The position numbers and the translations under genes are program-made. From assembly GCA_903835235.1 (NCBI GenBank), contig CAILMF010000001.1:186001-250000 (forward strand): a stretch of DNA of 64,000 bases, in the 5' to 3' direction. The DNA is from an uncultured Rhodospirillales bacterium. GTDB taxonomy: Bacteria; Pseudomonadota; Alphaproteobacteria; Acetobacterales; Acetobacteraceae. The first letter of the stretch is position 1; every line of letters begins with the position of its first letter. Below, piece after piece: positions 33,422 to 41,937 of this stretch. Below the pieces are notes generated by a model that worked only from the letters and a program-made list of their open reading frames with translations, searched no databases and was not told where the DNA came from.

Positions 33422-33945
33422 TGGCCATGGCCCCCGTCGCCGCCAGCCTGGCGATGGGCCGGCTGAAGCTCGGCCTGCCCATCGCGCTGGCCATGCTGGT
33501 GGCGGACCAGCTTTCCAAATGGTGGGTGCTGCGCGGGCTGAACCTGCCGGAGGTCCGCAACATCCCGCTGCTCAGCCTGGGCCCGGCCGGGCTGGACCTG
33601 ACCATGGTGTGGAACCGCGGCGTCACCTTCGGCCTGCTCTGGGGCGACAGCTTCGCGGTGCAGCTGGTGCTGGCCCTGGCCGCGGTCGGCATTGCGCTGT
33701 TCCTGCTGCGCTGGATGGCCCGGGCGGAAACCGCCTGGGTCGCCGCCGCGCTCGGCTCGGTCATCGGCGGGGCGGTCGGCAACGTCATCGACCGGCTGCG
33801 CTTCGGGGCGGTGGTGGATTTCGTCGATGTCCACCTGGCCGGCTGGCATTGGTACGTATTCAATGTGGCGGATGCCGGGATTGTGTGCGGCGTCGGCATG
33901 CTGGTGGCAGATGCCTTGTTCAGGCGCGATCCGGGGGCTAAGTAG
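33421..33945 (+). CDS. lspA: Lipoprotein signal peptidase
   Basis: The 174-residue inner-membrane aspartic peptidase has four hydrophobic segments. Its catalytic Asp residues lie in GNVIDRLRFGAVVDF and FNVADAGIVCG. It removes signal peptides from prolipoproteins, such as those at 25456 and 33953 in this window. The TGATG junction with ileS sets the start. Confidence 0.96.
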   Translation: MAMAPVAASLAMGRLKLGLPIALAMLVADQLSKWWVLRGLNLPEVRNIPLLSLGPAGLDLTMVWNRGVTFGLLWGDSFAVQLVLALAAVGIALFLLRWMARAETAWVAAALGSVIGGAVGNVIDRLRFGAVVDFVDVHLAGWHWYVFNVADAGIVCGVGMLVADALFRRDPGAK

Positions 33946-33952
33946 GCAACCC

Positions 33953-34546
33953 ATGAGCATCTGCCGTCCCTCCGCCTACCGTGCCCTGCTGGCCCTGGCC
34001 GTGCTGGCCCCCCTTGCCGCCTGCGGCGGGTCCGGCGAAACCATGCGCAGCTTTGGCCTGACGCGGGATGCACCGGATGAGTTCGCGGTGACCACCCGCG
34101 CGCCGCTCTCCATGCCGCCGTCGCTGGGCGCGCTGCCCACGCCGCGCCCCGGCGCCGTCCGCCCGCAGGAATTGAACCAGCGCCAGCAGGCGGAAGCCGC
34201 CCTGGTGCCCGGCGCCGCGCTCGGCCGCGGCAACAGCGCGCGCGTCAGCTCTGGCGAAAATGCCCTGCTCAGCGCCGCCGGCGGCCAGTCGGTCAGCGGC
34301 GACATCCGCCGCCGTGTGGATGAGGAAAGCCTGCGGCTGGACCGGCCGGACAGCAGCTTCGTCGACAGCCTGATGTTCTGGCGCGCCGCCGAGCAGCCCG
34401 GCGTGCCGGTGGACCCGCGCCGCGAAAGCCAGCGCCTGCGTGAAAACGCCGCCCTGGGCCGCGACACCGGTGAAGGCGAGACGCCGATCATCCAGCCGGC
34501 GCGCAGCGGCAACCCGGTGGTCCGGGTGCTGGAAAGCATCTTCTGA
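33953..34546 (+). CDS. DUF3035 lipoprotein, BamF-like
   Basis: The 197-residue lipoprotein has the signal YRALLALAVLAPLAACGG. After the lipidated Cys it carries RDAPDEFAVTTRAPLSMPPSLGALPTPRPGA in its N-terminal part, the conserved segment that in alphaproteobacterial BamF is shared with BamC. It is therefore probably a subunit of the outer-membrane protein assembly complex. It lies 7 bp after lspA. The remaining sequence is low-complexity and charged. Confidence 0.85.
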   Translation: MSICRPSAYRALLALAVLAPLAACGGSGETMRSFGLTRDAPDEFAVTTRAPLSMPPSLGALPTPRPGAVRPQELNQRQQAEAALVPGAALGRGNSARVSSGENALLSAAGGQSVSGDIRRRVDEESLRLDRPDSSFVDSLMFWRAAEQPGVPVDPRRESQRLRENAALGRDTGEGETPIIQPARSGNPVVRVLESIF

Positions 34547-34547
34547 A

Positions 34548-34600
34548 CTACACCACTATCCGTTCACACTGAAGCAGTGTGAACGGATTTCGTGCTGTAG
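34548..34600. repeat. Unit B palindromic repeat, 14-bp stem variant
   Basis: ATCCGTTCACACTG (34558-34571) and CAGTGTGAACGGAT (34575-34588) form a perfect 14-bp stem with an AAG loop. Outer arms CTACACCA and TGCTGTAG nearly pair. The basal ATCCGTT/AACGGAT is shared with other copies while the upper stem and outer arms differ in a compensating way. Confidence 0.85.
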
Positions 34601-34615
34601 CTTCGATAGGTTGCA

Positions 34616-34659
34616 GAGCAAGAAGTCCGTTCTGATGATTCCATCAGAACGGATATAGT
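34616..34659. repeat. Unit B palindromic repeat, opposite orientation
   Basis: TCCGTTCTGATG (34626-34637) and CATCAGAACGGA (34642-34653) enclose ATTC, which is GAAT on the minus strand. GAGCA at its left end corresponds to the TTGCTC end of the 13.7-kb copy. With the neighbouring copy it forms an inverted pair, similar to BIME arrangements of REP elements. Confidence 0.86.
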
Positions 34660-34755
34660 TTTAGGTCGGCCGGGCCTCGCACGGCCTTGCCATATCCACC
34701 CCGATCACAACCGGATAGCTTGGCGGCCGGGCATTCCCGCCCCATCTTGCCGGAC

Positions 34756-36144
34756 ATGCCCAAGCTGACCCGTCGCACCTGCCTGACCACCGCTGCCCTC
34801 GGCGCCACCGTGCTACCCGCGCTTGCCGCCGCGCAGCCGGCCAGCCCGGCCCTGGTGCAGACCGAACCCGCCGTCGCCGACCGCGCCCTGTTCGGCGCCA
34901 GCACCTGGACCCTGCCGAACGGCCTGCGCGTGGTGCTGGCAGAAAGCCGCCGGGCGCCGGTGGTGGCGCATTACCTGTTCTACGGCGCCGGCGGCGGGGA
35001 AGACCCGGCCGGCCGCTCCGGCACCGCGCATTTCCTTGAGCACATGATGTTCAAGGGCAGCGCCAATGTCGCGCCCGGTGCCATCTCGCTGATCGTCGCC
35101 AAGCAGGGTGGCCAGGACAACGCCTTCACCTCCCGCGATGTCACCGCCTATCACCAGCATATCGAGGCATCGCGCCTGGAGCTGGTGATGCGGATGGAGG
35201 CGGACCGCTTCGCCGGCCCGACCCTGCCGGCCGATACGCTGGAGGCCGAGCGCCTGGTGATCCTGGAGGAGCGCCGCCAGCGCACCGACGCCAACCCCCG
35301 CGCCAAGTTCTGGGAAGCGCAGGAAGCCGCGCTCTGGGGCCGGCAGCATTGGGCTGGCCGGCCGATCATCGGCTGGGAGGACGAGATCCGCGCGATCACG
35401 CGCGACGACCTGGCCGAGTTCTACGGCCGCCGCTACGCCCCGGGCAACGCCGTGCTGGTGGTGGCCGGCGACGCGCGGGAGGCCGATGTCCGCCGCCTCG
35501 CCGAGGACCTCTACGGCAGCGTGCCGGCCCGTCCGGCCAAGGGGCGGGACCGCGCCGCGCCACCGCCGATGCAGGGGGTGCAGCGCTTCGAGCTGAAGGA
35601 CGCCGCGGTGCGCGAGGCCAGCCTGATGCGCCAGGTGCTGGCGCCGGGCCTGCTGTTCGGCGAGACCCGGCATGCCTACCCGCTGGAAGTGCTGGCCCAC
35701 CTGCTGGGCAGCGGCCCCGGCAGCCGGCTGAACCGCGCCCTGGTGCAGGCCGGCCTGGCCACCTCGGCCGGGGTTTCCTATTCCGGCGACGTGCCCAGCT
35801 TCACCACCTTCTCCTTCGCCGCCACCGCCCGCCAGGGGGTGGCGCCGGCCCGGCTGGAAGCGGCGCTGGATGCCGAGATCGCCCGCCTGCTGGATGGCGG
35901 CGTGACCGAGGACGAGGTCCGCCGCTCCATCCGCCAGCTGACCGCCGGCGCGGTGCTGGCGCTGGATGGCATCGGCGCGGCGCCGCGGCTGCTGGGGGAT
36001 GCGCTGGCCAATGGCCTGACCATCGACACGGTGGAGTTCTGGCCGCGCCATATCCGTGCGGTGACGGCGCCCCAGGTGATGGCCGCCGCCCATGCGGTGC
36101 TCGGCACGCCCGCCGGCATCAACGCCTGGCACCTGCCGGCATGA
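34756..36144 (+). CDS. M16 family zinc peptidase, catalytic subunit
   Basis: The 462-residue protein has an export signal (MPKLTRRTCLTTAALGATVLPALAAA). The inverted zinc motif is HFLEHMMFKG, and the distal Glu lies in ILEERRQRTDANP. Two M16 domains follow (second-half hallmark GPGSRLNRALVQAGLATS). It is a periplasmic PqqL/processing-peptidase-like enzyme. The next gene, coupled by ATGA, encodes a homologue without the zinc motif, so the pair should form a heterodimer. Confidence 0.93.
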   Translation: MPKLTRRTCLTTAALGATVLPALAAAQPASPALVQTEPAVADRALFGASTWTLPNGLRVVLAESRRAPVVAHYLFYGAGGGEDPAGRSGTAHFLEHMMFKGSANVAPGAISLIVAKQGGQDNAFTSRDVTAYHQHIEASRLELVMRMEADRFAGPTLPADTLEAERLVILEERRQRTDANPRAKFWEAQEAALWGRQHWAGRPIIGWEDEIRAITRDDLAEFYGRRYAPGNAVLVVAGDAREADVRRLAEDLYGSVPARPAKGRDRAAPPPMQGVQRFELKDAAVREASLMRQVLAPGLLFGETRHAYPLEVLAHLLGSGPGSRLNRALVQAGLATSAGVSYSGDVPSFTTFSFAATARQGVAPARLEAALDAEIARLLDGGVTEDEVRRSIRQLTAGAVLALDGIGAAPRLLGDALANGLTIDTVEFWPRHIRAVTAPQVMAAAHAVLGTPAGINAWHLPA

Positions 36145-37400
36145 GTACGCCCACGGGTTTTTCCCTGCCCATCCAGGTCATCCCCTTCGCCGGCGGCAGC
36201 GCCTGGCTGGTGGAAGACCACAGCCTGCCCATCGTCAGCGTCTCCTGGTCCTGGGCCGGGGGCGCCAGCCTGGACCCCACGGGGCAGGAAGGCGCCATCG
36301 CCCAGGCCGCCGCCCTGCTGACCGAGGGCGCCGGCGAGCTGGACGCCATCGCCTTTGCCGATGCCACGCGCGACCAGGCCATCAGCCTCGGCTTCGGCGC
36401 CGGGCGCGACCAGTTCGAGGGCAGCCTGCGCGCCCTGACCGATGCCCTGCCGGATGCGGTGCGGCTGGCGGCCCTGGCCATGACCAGGCCGCGCTTCGAC
36501 GCCAGCGCGGTGGAGCGGGTGCGCGCCCGGGCGCTGGCGGCCGAGCGCCGGGCGCTGGAAACCCCGCGCGGCCAGGCCAATCGCAGCTTCTGGGCCGCGG
36601 CCTTCCCCAACCATCCCGCCGGGCGCCCTTCCTCCGGCACCGCCACCAGCCTGGCCAGCATGAGCGTGCCGCAGATGCAGGCGGCGCTGGCCCGGCAGAT
36701 GCGCCGGGACGGGCTGCTGGTCGCGGTCTCCGGCGCCATCAGGCCGCAAGCCCTGTCGGCACTGCTGGCCGAATTGTTCGGCGGCCTGCCAAGCGGCGCC
36801 CCGCCCGCCCCGCCGCCACTGCCGGCCTTCACCCGCTTCGGCCAGCAGGTGGTGGCGATGCCGGTGCCGCAATCCACCGCCATGTTCGGCCAGGAAGGCC
36901 TGGCCACCACCGACCCGGACTGGGAAGCAGCCCAGGTCATGCTGCGCGTATTGGGTGGCGGTGGCTTCTCCTCCCGCCTGATGCAGGCGGTGCGGGAGGA
37001 GCGCGGCCTGGCCTATGGCATCTCCGCCGGGCTGGACCTGATGTTCCATCGCGGCACGCTGATCGGGGCGGTTTCCAGCGAAAACGCCCGGGTCGCGGAG
37101 ACCCTGGCGGTGACCAAGGCGGAATGGCGCCGCATGGCAGAGGCCGGGCCGACCGACGAGGAACTGGCCGACGCCGTAGCCTACCTGACCGGCGCCCTGC
37201 CCTTGCAGTTCGTGGACAGCCGGCGGATTTCGGACGGGCTGCTGACGCTGCGGCAGAACGACCGCGCACCGGAATGGCTGGCGGGCCGGCCGGCGCGGCT
37301 GGCGGCCCTGAAGCGGGAACAACTGGCGGCGGTGGCCGGGCGGCTGTTGCGGGCCGATGACCTCTCCGTGGTGATTGCCGGGCAGCCTGCCGGGCTATAA
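36141..37400 (+). CDS. M16 family protein, non-catalytic partner subunit
   Basis: The 419-residue protein has the M16 fold (SVSWSWAGGASLDPTGQEGAIAQ, GGGGFSSRLMQAVREERGLAYG) but lacks HxxEH: the corresponding region reads QAAALLTEG. It is therefore a structural or substrate-binding partner, as in alpha/beta processing peptidases. No signal peptide is evident at the start that overlaps the upstream gene, which is odd for a partner of a secreted protein. Confidence 0.9.
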   Translation: MSTPTGFSLPIQVIPFAGGSAWLVEDHSLPIVSVSWSWAGGASLDPTGQEGAIAQAAALLTEGAGELDAIAFADATRDQAISLGFGAGRDQFEGSLRALTDALPDAVRLAALAMTRPRFDASAVERVRARALAAERRALETPRGQANRSFWAAAFPNHPAGRPSSGTATSLASMSVPQMQAALARQMRRDGLLVAVSGAIRPQALSALLAELFGGLPSGAPPAPPPLPAFTRFGQQVVAMPVPQSTAMFGQEGLATTDPDWEAAQVMLRVLGGGGFSSRLMQAVREERGLAYGISAGLDLMFHRGTLIGAVSSENARVAETLAVTKAEWRRMAEAGPTDEELADAVAYLTGALPLQFVDSRRISDGLLTLRQNDRAPEWLAGRPARLAALKREQLAAVAGRLLRADDLSVVIAGQPAGL

Positions 37401-37428
37401 TTCCCGCTGAAAAGGCAGGAGACGCACC

Positions 37429-38970
37429 ATGGGCGAATCGCTGGCAGCGGAATGGGCGGAACTGGCGCGGCTGGGTGCGACGCCACCCTCGCCGCGGGCG
37501 CTTTTTGCCGCCGACCCGCAGCGCTTCGCCCGCTTCAGCCGCCAGGCCGACGGGTTGCTGCTGGATTTCTCCAAGACCGCCATCTCGGACCAGGTGCTGA
37601 CAGCCCTGCTGGCGCTGGCCCGCGCCGCCGATGTCGCGGGCCAGCGCGACGCCATGGCGCGCGGCGACATGGTCAACGCCACCGAGGGCCGCGCCGTGCT
37701 GCACCTGGCGCTGCGCGGTGGCCAGGGCAATGCCGAGGCCGCCGCCGATGTCGCCGCCGTGCTGGCGCGGATGCAGGCCTTCACCGCGGCCACCCATGCC
37801 GAGGGCCGCTTCACCGACGTGCTGAACATCGGCATCGGCGGCAGCGATTTGGGGCCGGCGATGGTGGCACGCGCCCTGTGGCGCCAGGGCTGCCCGATGC
37901 GGGCGCATTTCCTCAGCAACGTGGATGGCCATGCCTGGGCCGAGCTGGCGCCCCGCCTGGACCCGGCGCGCACCCTGGTGCTGGTGGCCAGCAAGACCTT
38001 CACCACCCAGGAGACCATGACCAACGCGCATCTGGTCAAGGCCTGGCTGGGCGCGCATGCCGGGCAAGGCATGGTGGCACTTTCCACCAACCTGGCCGCC
38101 ACGGCAGCCTTCGGCATTCCGGCGGAGCGGGTGTTTCCGTTCAAGGACTGGGTCGGCGGGCGCTACAGCCTGTGGAGTGCGATCGGGCTTTCCCTGGCGT
38201 TGGCGTTGGGGTGGGACCGGTTTGCCCAGTTGCTGGCCGGCGCCCACGCCATGGACGAGCATTTCCTGCACGCCCCGCTGGCGGACAACCTGCCCATTCT
38301 GCTGGCGCTGGTGGAATGCTGGCACGTCAACGGCCTGGGGCTGAACGCTCGCGCCGTGCTGCCCTATGACGAGCGCCTGGCCCGGCTGCCGGCGCATCTG
38401 CAACAGCTAGAAATGGAAAGCCTGGGCAAGCGCGTGACCCTGGCCGGCGCGCCGGTGCAGGGCGACACCGGCCCGGTGGTGTTCGGCGAGCCCGGCACCA
38501 ATGCGCAGCACAGCTTCATGCAGTTGGTGCATCAAAGTCCGTGCCCGGTGCCGGTGGACTTCATCTTCGTGGCCCAGCCCGACCACCCCTATCTCGACAG
38601 CCACCACAAGCTGCTGGCCCAGGGCCTGGCCCAGGCGGCGGCGCTGCTGCGCGGCAAGACGCTGGCGGAAGCCACCGCCGAGACGCCGGAACTCGGCCCG
38701 CACCGGGTCTTCCCGGGCGACCGGCCCAGCGTTTCCCTGGTGCTGCCGCGGCTGGACGCCTTCACCCTGGGCCAGGTGGTGGCGCTGTATGAGAACAAGG
38801 TGGCCACGCTCGGCGCGCTCTGGGGCATCAACGCCTTCGACCAATGGGGGGTGGAGCTGGGTAAGCAGTTGGCCAGCGGCATCCTGCCGGAGCTGGCGGC
38901 GGGTGCGCCGAAACCCGGCGCGCATGACAGCAGCACCGAGGGGCTGATGCGGGCGCTGTTGGCGCGCTGA
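37429..38970 (+). CDS. pgi: Glucose-6-phosphate isomerase
   Basis: The 513-residue enzyme interconverts glucose 6-phosphate and fructose 6-phosphate. It has the sugar-phosphate loop IGIGGSDLGPAMVA, the signature WVGGRYSLWSAIGL and, near the C-terminus, FDQWGVELGKQLA with the catalytic Lys. The catalytic Glu should lie in MESLGKRV. The start follows AGGAG in a 28-bp gap after the M16 gene. It is a full-length member. Confidence 0.96.
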   Translation: MGESLAAEWAELARLGATPPSPRALFAADPQRFARFSRQADGLLLDFSKTAISDQVLTALLALARAADVAGQRDAMARGDMVNATEGRAVLHLALRGGQGNAEAAADVAAVLARMQAFTAATHAEGRFTDVLNIGIGGSDLGPAMVARALWRQGCPMRAHFLSNVDGHAWAELAPRLDPARTLVLVASKTFTTQETMTNAHLVKAWLGAHAGQGMVALSTNLAATAAFGIPAERVFPFKDWVGGRYSLWSAIGLSLALALGWDRFAQLLAGAHAMDEHFLHAPLADNLPILLALVECWHVNGLGLNARAVLPYDERLARLPAHLQQLEMESLGKRVTLAGAPVQGDTGPVVFGEPGTNAQHSFMQLVHQSPCPVPVDFIFVAQPDHPYLDSHHKLLAQGLAQAAALLRGKTLAEATAETPELGPHRVFPGDRPSVSLVLPRLDAFTLGQVVALYENKVATLGALWGINAFDQWGVELGKQLASGILPELAAGAPKPGAHDSSTEGLMRALLAR

Positions 38971-39067
38971 GCCGACCGCCCGCACCGCTTACGCTTGGCA
39001 ACACTTGCTGACACCGGCAGCAACCGCCCGGCGTTAAGCTCCAGCGAAACCGCCGGGACGACTGCCC

Positions 39068-39997
39068 ATGCTCAAGCCCTTGTTGCTGCGCCTGCACCGT
39101 TGGGTGGCGCTGGCCTTCGCGCTGCCGCTTGCCCTGGTCATCCTGACCGGGCTGTTCCTGGCGCTGGAGCCGGCACTCAAGGCGACCACCCCCGCCGGCA
39201 CCGTCACGCTGGAGCGGCTGGAGGCGGTGGTGCAGGCCGCCGGCGCCAAGGCGGAAGGCGGCATCGCCGTGCGTGGCTATGATGGCACCGCCACGGTCGG
39301 CGGCCGCCAGGGCATCACCCTCAGCCTGGCCGATGCCGCCCCGCGCGAGCCGGGCTGGCTGGCCGGCGCCTTCCGCACCGCGCGCGGCCTGCATGAACGG
39401 CTGCTGCTCGACCTCGACTGGCTGGTGACGGCCAGCACCATCGCCATGCTGGTGCTGGCGCCGCTGGGGCTGCTGCTGGGCTGGCCGCGCTGGCGCAACA
39501 GCCTGGGCGGCTGGCACCGGCTGGTGGGCTGGGTGCTGCTGCCCCTGCTGGTCGGCAGCCCGCTGACCGGCCTGGCGCTGGCCTTCGGCATCAGCTTCAC
39601 CCCGCCGCTGCAGCGCGACGGCCGCCCGCCGCGCGACGCCGCGCCGCCAGCCCTGATGGAAACCCTGCGCCAGGTGGCGGCGCGGCACAGCCTGGATGGC
39701 CTGGACTTCGTGCGCCAGCGGGGCGGCTCGCAGCTGGTGCGGGTGCTGGATTCCAGCGGCACCGCGACCACCTATCGGGTGACCGGCGCCGGGCTGGAGC
39801 CGCTGCCGCGCAACTGGCCGCGCCTGCTGCATGAGGGCAATTGGGGTGGCCTGCTGGGCAGCCTGGCCAATGCGCTGGCCGGGCTCGGCATGGCGGGGCT
39901 GCTCGTCACCGGCGTGCTCATCTGGGCGCGGCGCAAGCTGCGGCTACGGCAGATGCGCGCGGCACGGCTGGCCGGGGCGGCGGCGCTGCCGGGCTGA
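39068..39997 (+). CDS. PepSY-domain membrane protein
   Basis: The 309-residue inner-membrane protein starts LLRLHRWVALAFALPLALVILTGLFLALEP, a typical PepSY-associated helix. Further membrane segments are at about 118-138, 150-173 and 278-298, and a soluble PepSY-like part lies between the last two. Such proteins often accompany siderophore uptake or reductases that act on ferric chelates, but no receptor gene is nearby. Function is not assigned. Confidence 0.85.
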   Translation: MLKPLLLRLHRWVALAFALPLALVILTGLFLALEPALKATTPAGTVTLERLEAVVQAAGAKAEGGIAVRGYDGTATVGGRQGITLSLADAAPREPGWLAGAFRTARGLHERLLLDLDWLVTASTIAMLVLAPLGLLLGWPRWRNSLGGWHRLVGWVLLPLLVGSPLTGLALAFGISFTPPLQRDGRPPRDAAPPALMETLRQVAARHSLDGLDFVRQRGGSQLVRVLDSSGTATTYRVTGAGLEPLPRNWPRLLHEGNWGGLLGSLANALAGLGMAGLLVTGVLIWARRKLRLRQMRAARLAGAAALPG

Positions 39998-40116
39998 GCC
40001 AGGGGCGGGCTGAACCAGGGGCGGGCTGGACCAGTGCCGGCCCCGCGCGGCGCGGCCGGCGGCGTCGAAGTGACTGCGGCCGGGGCGCTTTGGCGCTATC
40101 CTCGGCTGCGAATCGC

Positions 40117-41931
40117 ATGCCCCTGCCCGCCGCCCCCGCCATCCGCATCCTGCCGGAGACCACCGCCAACCGCATCGCCGCCGGCGAGGTGGTGGAGCGC
40201 CCGGCCGCGGTGGTGAAGGAGCTGGTGGAGAATGCGCTGGATGCCGGCGCCACCCGGATCGGCATCACGCTGGAAGGCGGCGGGATCGAGCGCGTCGTCA
40301 TCGAGGATGATGGCCATGGCATGTCCGCCGCCGACCTCGACATGGCAGTGGAACGCCACGCCACCTCCAAGCTGGAGGAGGAGGGGCTGCTGTTCCGCAT
40401 CGCCACGCTGGGCTTCCGCGGCGAAGCGCTGCCCAGCATCGGCGCGGTGGCGCGGCTGACCATCACCAGCCGGCAGGCGGGCGCGGACGCCCATGCCATC
40501 AGCGTGGAGGGCGGGCGGAAATCCGCGGTCACCCCGGCCTCCGGCGCTCCGGGCACCCGCATGGAGGTGCGCGACCTGTTCTTCGCCGTGCCGGCCCGGC
40601 GCAAATTCCTGAAGACACCGCGCAGCGAGGCCGACCACGCCATAGAAGCCGTGCGCCGCTTGGCCCTGGCCTGGCCGCAGGTGGCCTTCCGGCTGGAGAA
40701 TGACGGCCGCGAGGTGCTGAACCTGGCGCCGGCCGAACGCGACGCGCGGATCAAGCAGGTGCTCGGCCCGGATTTCGCCGCCGCCGCGCTGCCGATCGAG
40801 GCGGTGGGCGAGACCTTCCAGCTGACCGGCCTGATCGCCCAGCCGGCCTATACCCGCGCCACCAGCGCCGAACAGCACCTGGTGGTGAACCGCCGCCCGG
40901 TGAAGGACCCGGTGCTGCGCACCGCGCTGCGGGTGGCAACACGGGAACTCGTCACCGCCGGGCGCTACCCGGTGGCGGCGCTGTACCTGGAGATCGACCC
41001 CGAGGCGGTGGATGTGAACGTCCACCCGATGAAGACCGAGTTGCGCTTCCGCGAGGAGGCGGCGGTGCGCGGCTTCATGATCTCAGCCTTGAAGAAGGCG
41101 CTGGGGGTCGGCGCCGGCATCGCCTTCAGCACCCCGGCCCGCCCGGCCTGGCGGCCCGCTTCCGGCTGGAAGCCGGCGCCGCCCCCGGCGCCACTGCCGC
41201 ATGGCCTCGCCAACCAGGGCTTCGCCGAAGCCGGGCTGGCACTGGTGCCGCCGCCATCCGTCCCGCCCATGGCCGCGCCCGGCTTGGGCCTGGGTTTCGC
41301 CCCGCCCCGCCCGGCGCCGCTGCCGGAAGCGCCGCCCGCCCCGCCCGAACACCCGCTGGGCCGGGCGCTGGGCCAGTTGCTGGAGACCTATATCCTGGCC
41401 GAGGCCAGCGACGGCGCCCTGGTGCTGGTGGACCAGCACGCCGCGCATGAACGCCTGACCCACGAGGCGCTGCGCGCGCAATACCTGGAAGGCGGCGTCC
41501 GCGCCCAGGCGCTGCTGCTGCCGGCGGTGGTGGACCTGCCGGCCAGCGCCGCCGCCCGGCTGCTGGACGCGGCGCCGGAACTGGCCCGGCTGGGCCTGGA
41601 CCTCGACGGCTTCGGTGCCGGCGCCGTACTGGTCCGGGCCATGCCGGCGCTGCTGGGCAACCCGGACCCGGCGCCGCTGCTGCGCGACCTGGCGGAGGAG
41701 TTGGCCGAGAACAGCGAAGCCACCGCGCTGGACGCCCGGCTGGACGCCGCCATCGCCCGGCTGGCCTGCCATGGCAGCGTCCGCGCCGGGCGCCGCCTGG
41801 CCCCGGCCGAGATGGACGCGCTGCTGCGCCAGATGGAAGCGACGCCGCGCGCCGCCACCTGCTCGCATGGCCGGCCAACCTTCCTGAAGCTGGGGCCGGC
41901 CGAGTTGGAAAAGCTGTTCGGCCGGCGGTAG
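40117..41931 (+). CDS. mutL: DNA mismatch repair protein MutL
   Basis: The 604-residue protein has a GHKL ATPase domain with RIAAGEVVERPAAVVKELVENALDAG, GFRGEALPSI and DVNVHPMKTELRF. A proline-rich linker follows (about 355-415) and then a C-terminal dimerisation domain. That domain carries DQHAAHERLTHE at about 439-450, matching DQHA(x)2E(x)4E, the metal-binding motif of nicking MutL proteins, as expected where MutH is absent. The start was chosen at 40117, just before the conserved N-terminus. Confidence 0.96.
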   Translation: MPLPAAPAIRILPETTANRIAAGEVVERPAAVVKELVENALDAGATRIGITLEGGGIERVVIEDDGHGMSAADLDMAVERHATSKLEEEGLLFRIATLGFRGEALPSIGAVARLTITSRQAGADAHAISVEGGRKSAVTPASGAPGTRMEVRDLFFAVPARRKFLKTPRSEADHAIEAVRRLALAWPQVAFRLENDGREVLNLAPAERDARIKQVLGPDFAAAALPIEAVGETFQLTGLIAQPAYTRATSAEQHLVVNRRPVKDPVLRTALRVATRELVTAGRYPVAALYLEIDPEAVDVNVHPMKTELRFREEAAVRGFMISALKKALGVGAGIAFSTPARPAWRPASGWKPAPPPAPLPHGLANQGFAEAGLALVPPPSVPPMAAPGLGLGFAPPRPAPLPEAPPAPPEHPLGRALGQLLETYILAEASDGALVLVDQHAAHERLTHEALRAQYLEGGVRAQALLLPAVVDLPASAAARLLDAAPELARLGLDLDGFGAGAVLVRAMPALLGNPDPAPLLRDLAEELAENSEATALDARLDAAIARLACHGSVRAGRRLAPAEMDALLRQMEATPRAATCSHGRPTFLKLGPAELEKLFGRR

Positions 41932-41937
41932 CGGCGG

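Noticed and set aside
34756-37400. PqqF-type peptidase of PQQ synthesis
   Set aside because: No pqqABCDE genes are nearby and the catalytic subunit carries an export signal, which fits a general periplasmic M16 pair better.
40000-40040. Short direct repeat of CAGGGGCGGGCTG between the PepSY gene and mutL
   Set aside because: Only two copies of low-complexity GC sequence; no structural or functional indication.
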